DNA of 64,000 bases from Saururus chinensis (lineage: Eukaryota > Streptophyta > Magnoliopsida > Piperales > Saururaceae), in NCBI GenBank assembly GCA_035235625.1, contig CP141146.1, forward strand, positions 4,954,501 through 5,018,500, in the 5' to 3' direction. The position numbers and the translations under genes are program-made. The notes below the pieces were generated by a model that had not been told where the DNA came from, made no database searches, and was given only the letters and a program-made list of their open reading frames with translations. Below are positions 61,251-64,000 of this stretch, piece after piece. Each line of letters starts with the position of its first letter. Position 1 is the first letter of the stretch.

Positions 61251-64000
61251 CAAGGATGTGACTAGCCTAGTATAAGTTGCACAAAATCTTAGGCTTGCAA
61301 GAGACAACAATAACACAATGTGATCCCAGAATCACTAGAGCCACTAACCATTGAACAGAAACGAGAGTTACTGCAAGTCACACAATCACAGAAATTTTCA
61401 TATGTAGTCATCAGTCAAACGATTTTTTTTAACACTTGGATAAATACAATATTACCAACACTGGTATATGTTCATATATCAATTGGAGACTTGCGATTGA
61501 TCTGTTTCACCATCTTAACTTCCCAAACAAACCCTTTTACGATCCACCATCATTCCTGCTGGTTAATATGGATCAGCATTCCATCACAAGTGGCAACAAT
61601 CAACTATCCAAGCCTAGAAGAATGTACCCTCAGGCGGCTGAACCAATTTTCGGTTATGTGGGGCAGCCATTTCTTTCTTCAGCTGAGTCAAGATGTCCTC
61701 CATGGTGTATTCTCGCTGCCAATTTACCAACATTCCGAACTTCTTTGGTTCTACCTGTATGTAAGATAAAAAAAGACATCAGCACAATTGCCTATAATCA
61801 CCTTTTCATACAAAAAATGAAGGAACAGCATTCATGAATATTCTACTTGCATTACCACTCCTGTTTCAGGATTAACACAGGTCATATTTATCCGAGAATG
61901 GAACCTAACACTGGGAGGTTTCTCCGGATAATCTTTATCACAGAATAGCTTCAGCTGATAAATGCGGCCTTCATGAACAGACTGCAAATAATGGAGAAAA
62001 AGAATGATGAGAAAGTTTAAACGTACTTGTAACCAATTGCCAATATTGGAAAAATCATACATTGTGAGGACCAATAATTGTGCCTGTCCAAGAGCGCATG
62101 TATATATCATCTCCATCATCCATTCCATAGCTAACGGTACCATCCCCAATCCCCTTTTCTCCACGCTCCAGCTCTTCAAGCAATCTAAAGTTCCGAGGAA
62201 CTGCAAAACAAAACAAATGGACTAAATCAATAATAGATTAACAAGATAGTCCTATCACATTTGCAGATCATTCAAAAGCCACAATCAAGATTTTAAAATT
62301 TTCACTTTGGCAGTCATATTGTAAAGCAAATGCTAACAAGCATCATATGTTAGTAGAAATTTATAGATTTTAGCAAATTAGTTCATGCCCTACAAGCATC
62401 TAAAATTCCTGAGGACTGAATCCATACTACATGAACTCTCTCTCTCTCTACCAAAAATATAATTGCCTACACCTTGTTAAACATAATTCTTTAGATGAAC
62501 ATATCAAATCTCTCCAGTGCCTTCATCACCTGTCTTCCATTTGGTACTTGAACCCATTTAGCAGGATGTTCTACACTCATAAACACACAGAATATCACTT
62601 CTTGGCCAGTTGGCCCTCATCATCAAAATTAAAAGTTGCAACAGGCCAAAAGCACTGCACACTCATCCAGCATGTTAGGAAGACTGGCACCATACAACAT
62701 TCACTACTCTAAGGCTTGACTGCTTGAACCATATGGTTCACATCACTTAGATCTCCAATAGTTTATTCACTATAGTCAAGATGGCAGTGGACAATTCGCT
62801 TTCCTACTACGTCAACCTTGGACTATACTTTTCATCTGTGACTTCCAAGGCCTATTACATCCTGTTCTACTTCTTGGTGACTACTCTCCTAACGTGCCAA
62901 ATGTTTTTAGAACCGAATGAGTTTTAGCAGTCCAAGAATATCTTGAAAACAAAGGCCTACCAGCAAAAAGGCTCACATGCTCATGACCTACGTTTGAAAA
63001 AACTATGATGCAAATCTGTGTGCAAGAAAGAGCAGGTTCTGAATACCAGATTATGTGAAAAAAATGCTACTATGCATAAAATGCACTAAGCAATATGATG
63101 TGCACGGACAAAGCAAACATTTTCCATTTTTTTCCCTGAATACAAACGAGGCAAGAGTCTTGAATCTCCCGGAAGTGATTCAATTAAACTTAAGATCATC
63201 ATCACACTATCCTCAACTGCTAGTTGTACATTCAAACTAAACAATAAACCAAAGTAATATAATAAGTGAAAGGGAAGAGATAAAACTACTGGCGATGGCC
63301 TCAGTGACCTAAATGTGATAGAAGAAAAGACTTCAAAACCAAAAATTCTACATGAAAAAAGAGAAAGGCCTTCCACATGAAAAGAGAACAATGTATACGT
63401 AATGTAATGTTCTGCACAGGAGAGAAGGAACAAGAGGATTTGAATGTGTCCCCAAAAGTTTAATGTAAAATAAAAAATTGTGTTATTGTTAAAACTGAAT
63501 ACTTGCGACACGTCCACACAATTCAAACCATCATGTGCTTAAAGGAGAAAGAGACCCCTAATGCTAACAAAATGAAAAACTATATACAAACAACCAAAAT
63601 CATTTTTTTCTTGTTTTTAAATAAACCCCTTAATCTACTTCTTACATCCCTAATACTCAGTAAGTGGATCTTACAATAACAATCTCATATGGCGTCCATA
63701 ACAGAGGAGAAAGAGAACAGAATGATGCAGCTCGCCCAAGTAAACACAGAATGATATACATAATTAAACGGATAAGTCTCACCCAACTAAGAACCCCATA
63801 AGGGAATTGGAAAAACTGCTCGCAACAACATACTATATCTTCCGGGAACAAAAATCTTTTTCGTCAAAAATGCATATTACTTGTCCTAACTTAGGAACAA
63901 CAAAGCTAATGGACGTCAAATAGTTATCAACACTTCAATGTGTATACAAAGAAAGGTTCTGCACAATAATTGCTCAGATTATTGCCATGGGAATACCACT
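61250..64000. repeat. segmental duplication, copy B (UEV1 region)
   Basis: Same orientation and order as 50560-53742, offset about 10.7 kb. Exons are almost identical, while introns show scattered substitutions and small indels. The copy continues past the window end. Confidence 0.85.
61614..62200 (-). CDS. UEV1: ubiquitin-conjugating enzyme E2 variant 1 (UEV1/MMS2-like), copy B, partial in window
   Basis: Three exons on the minus strand (62200-62061, 61981-61856, 61754-61614) match exons 2-4 of copy A, with intact frames and splice sites. The encoded changes I see are conservative: CVNPETG for CINPETG and MLVNWQ for MLANWQ. The first exon ([11 protein letters not shown] in copy A) would lie near 64985, beyond the window, so the gene is cut by the window rather than shown to be broken. 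The retained coding sequence implies both copies are or were recently under selection. The role is as for copy A, UBC13 partner in Lys63 chain formation. Confidence 0.9.

Overview
The window is nuclear DNA of a flowering plant. Genes are intron-rich with GT-AG splice sites, intergenic DNA is AT-rich and crowded with transposons, and the families are plant-specific (isoprenylated metallochaperone-like proteins, a NAC factor, plastid LPAT). Several GC-rich first exons beside AT-rich introns suggest a monocot, but this is an inference and the species is not determined.

Layout. 1-24 kb: a one-domain HIPP gene (1617-2245), two hAT-type transposons (5913-7341 and 7895-11530), a fragment of a U1-70K first exon (11873-11962), the plastid lysophosphatidate acyltransferase LPAT1 (12157-13755), a two-domain HIPP gene (17368-18670) and, converging on it, a membrane-anchored NAC transcription factor (19524-23883, minus). 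24-41 kb: a gene-poor stretch with an old Copia remnant, then a short uncharacterised gene (30225-30755, minus), ribosomal protein eS17 (33625-34050, minus), a RINGv/MARCH-type E3 ligase (36347-39238) and a GIR1-like zinc-ribbon gene (40420-40797, minus). 41.5-48.5 kb: a transposon cluster made of a broken Copia element with a target-site duplication, two hairpin MITEs and a 1.57-kb foldback element. 50.5-64 kb: two copies of a UEV1-type ubiquitin-conjugating enzyme variant about 10.7 kb apart, the second cut by the window end. Between them lie MITEs, tandem repeats and probable LTR-retrotransposon debris.

The genes are ordinary single plant genes and do not form a pathway cluster. Two themes recur: two HIPP genes, and ubiquitin functions (RINGv ligase, two UEV1 copies). 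The most notable structure is the 3.6-kb hAT-like element at 7895-11530. It has recognisable termini and an imperfect 8-bp target-site duplication, and it carries, on the minus strand, several exons and introns of a protein phosphatase 2A B55 regulatory-subunit gene. This looks like a transposon that captured host gene sequence. A separate U1-70K 5' fragment lies just outside it, directly upstream of LPAT1.
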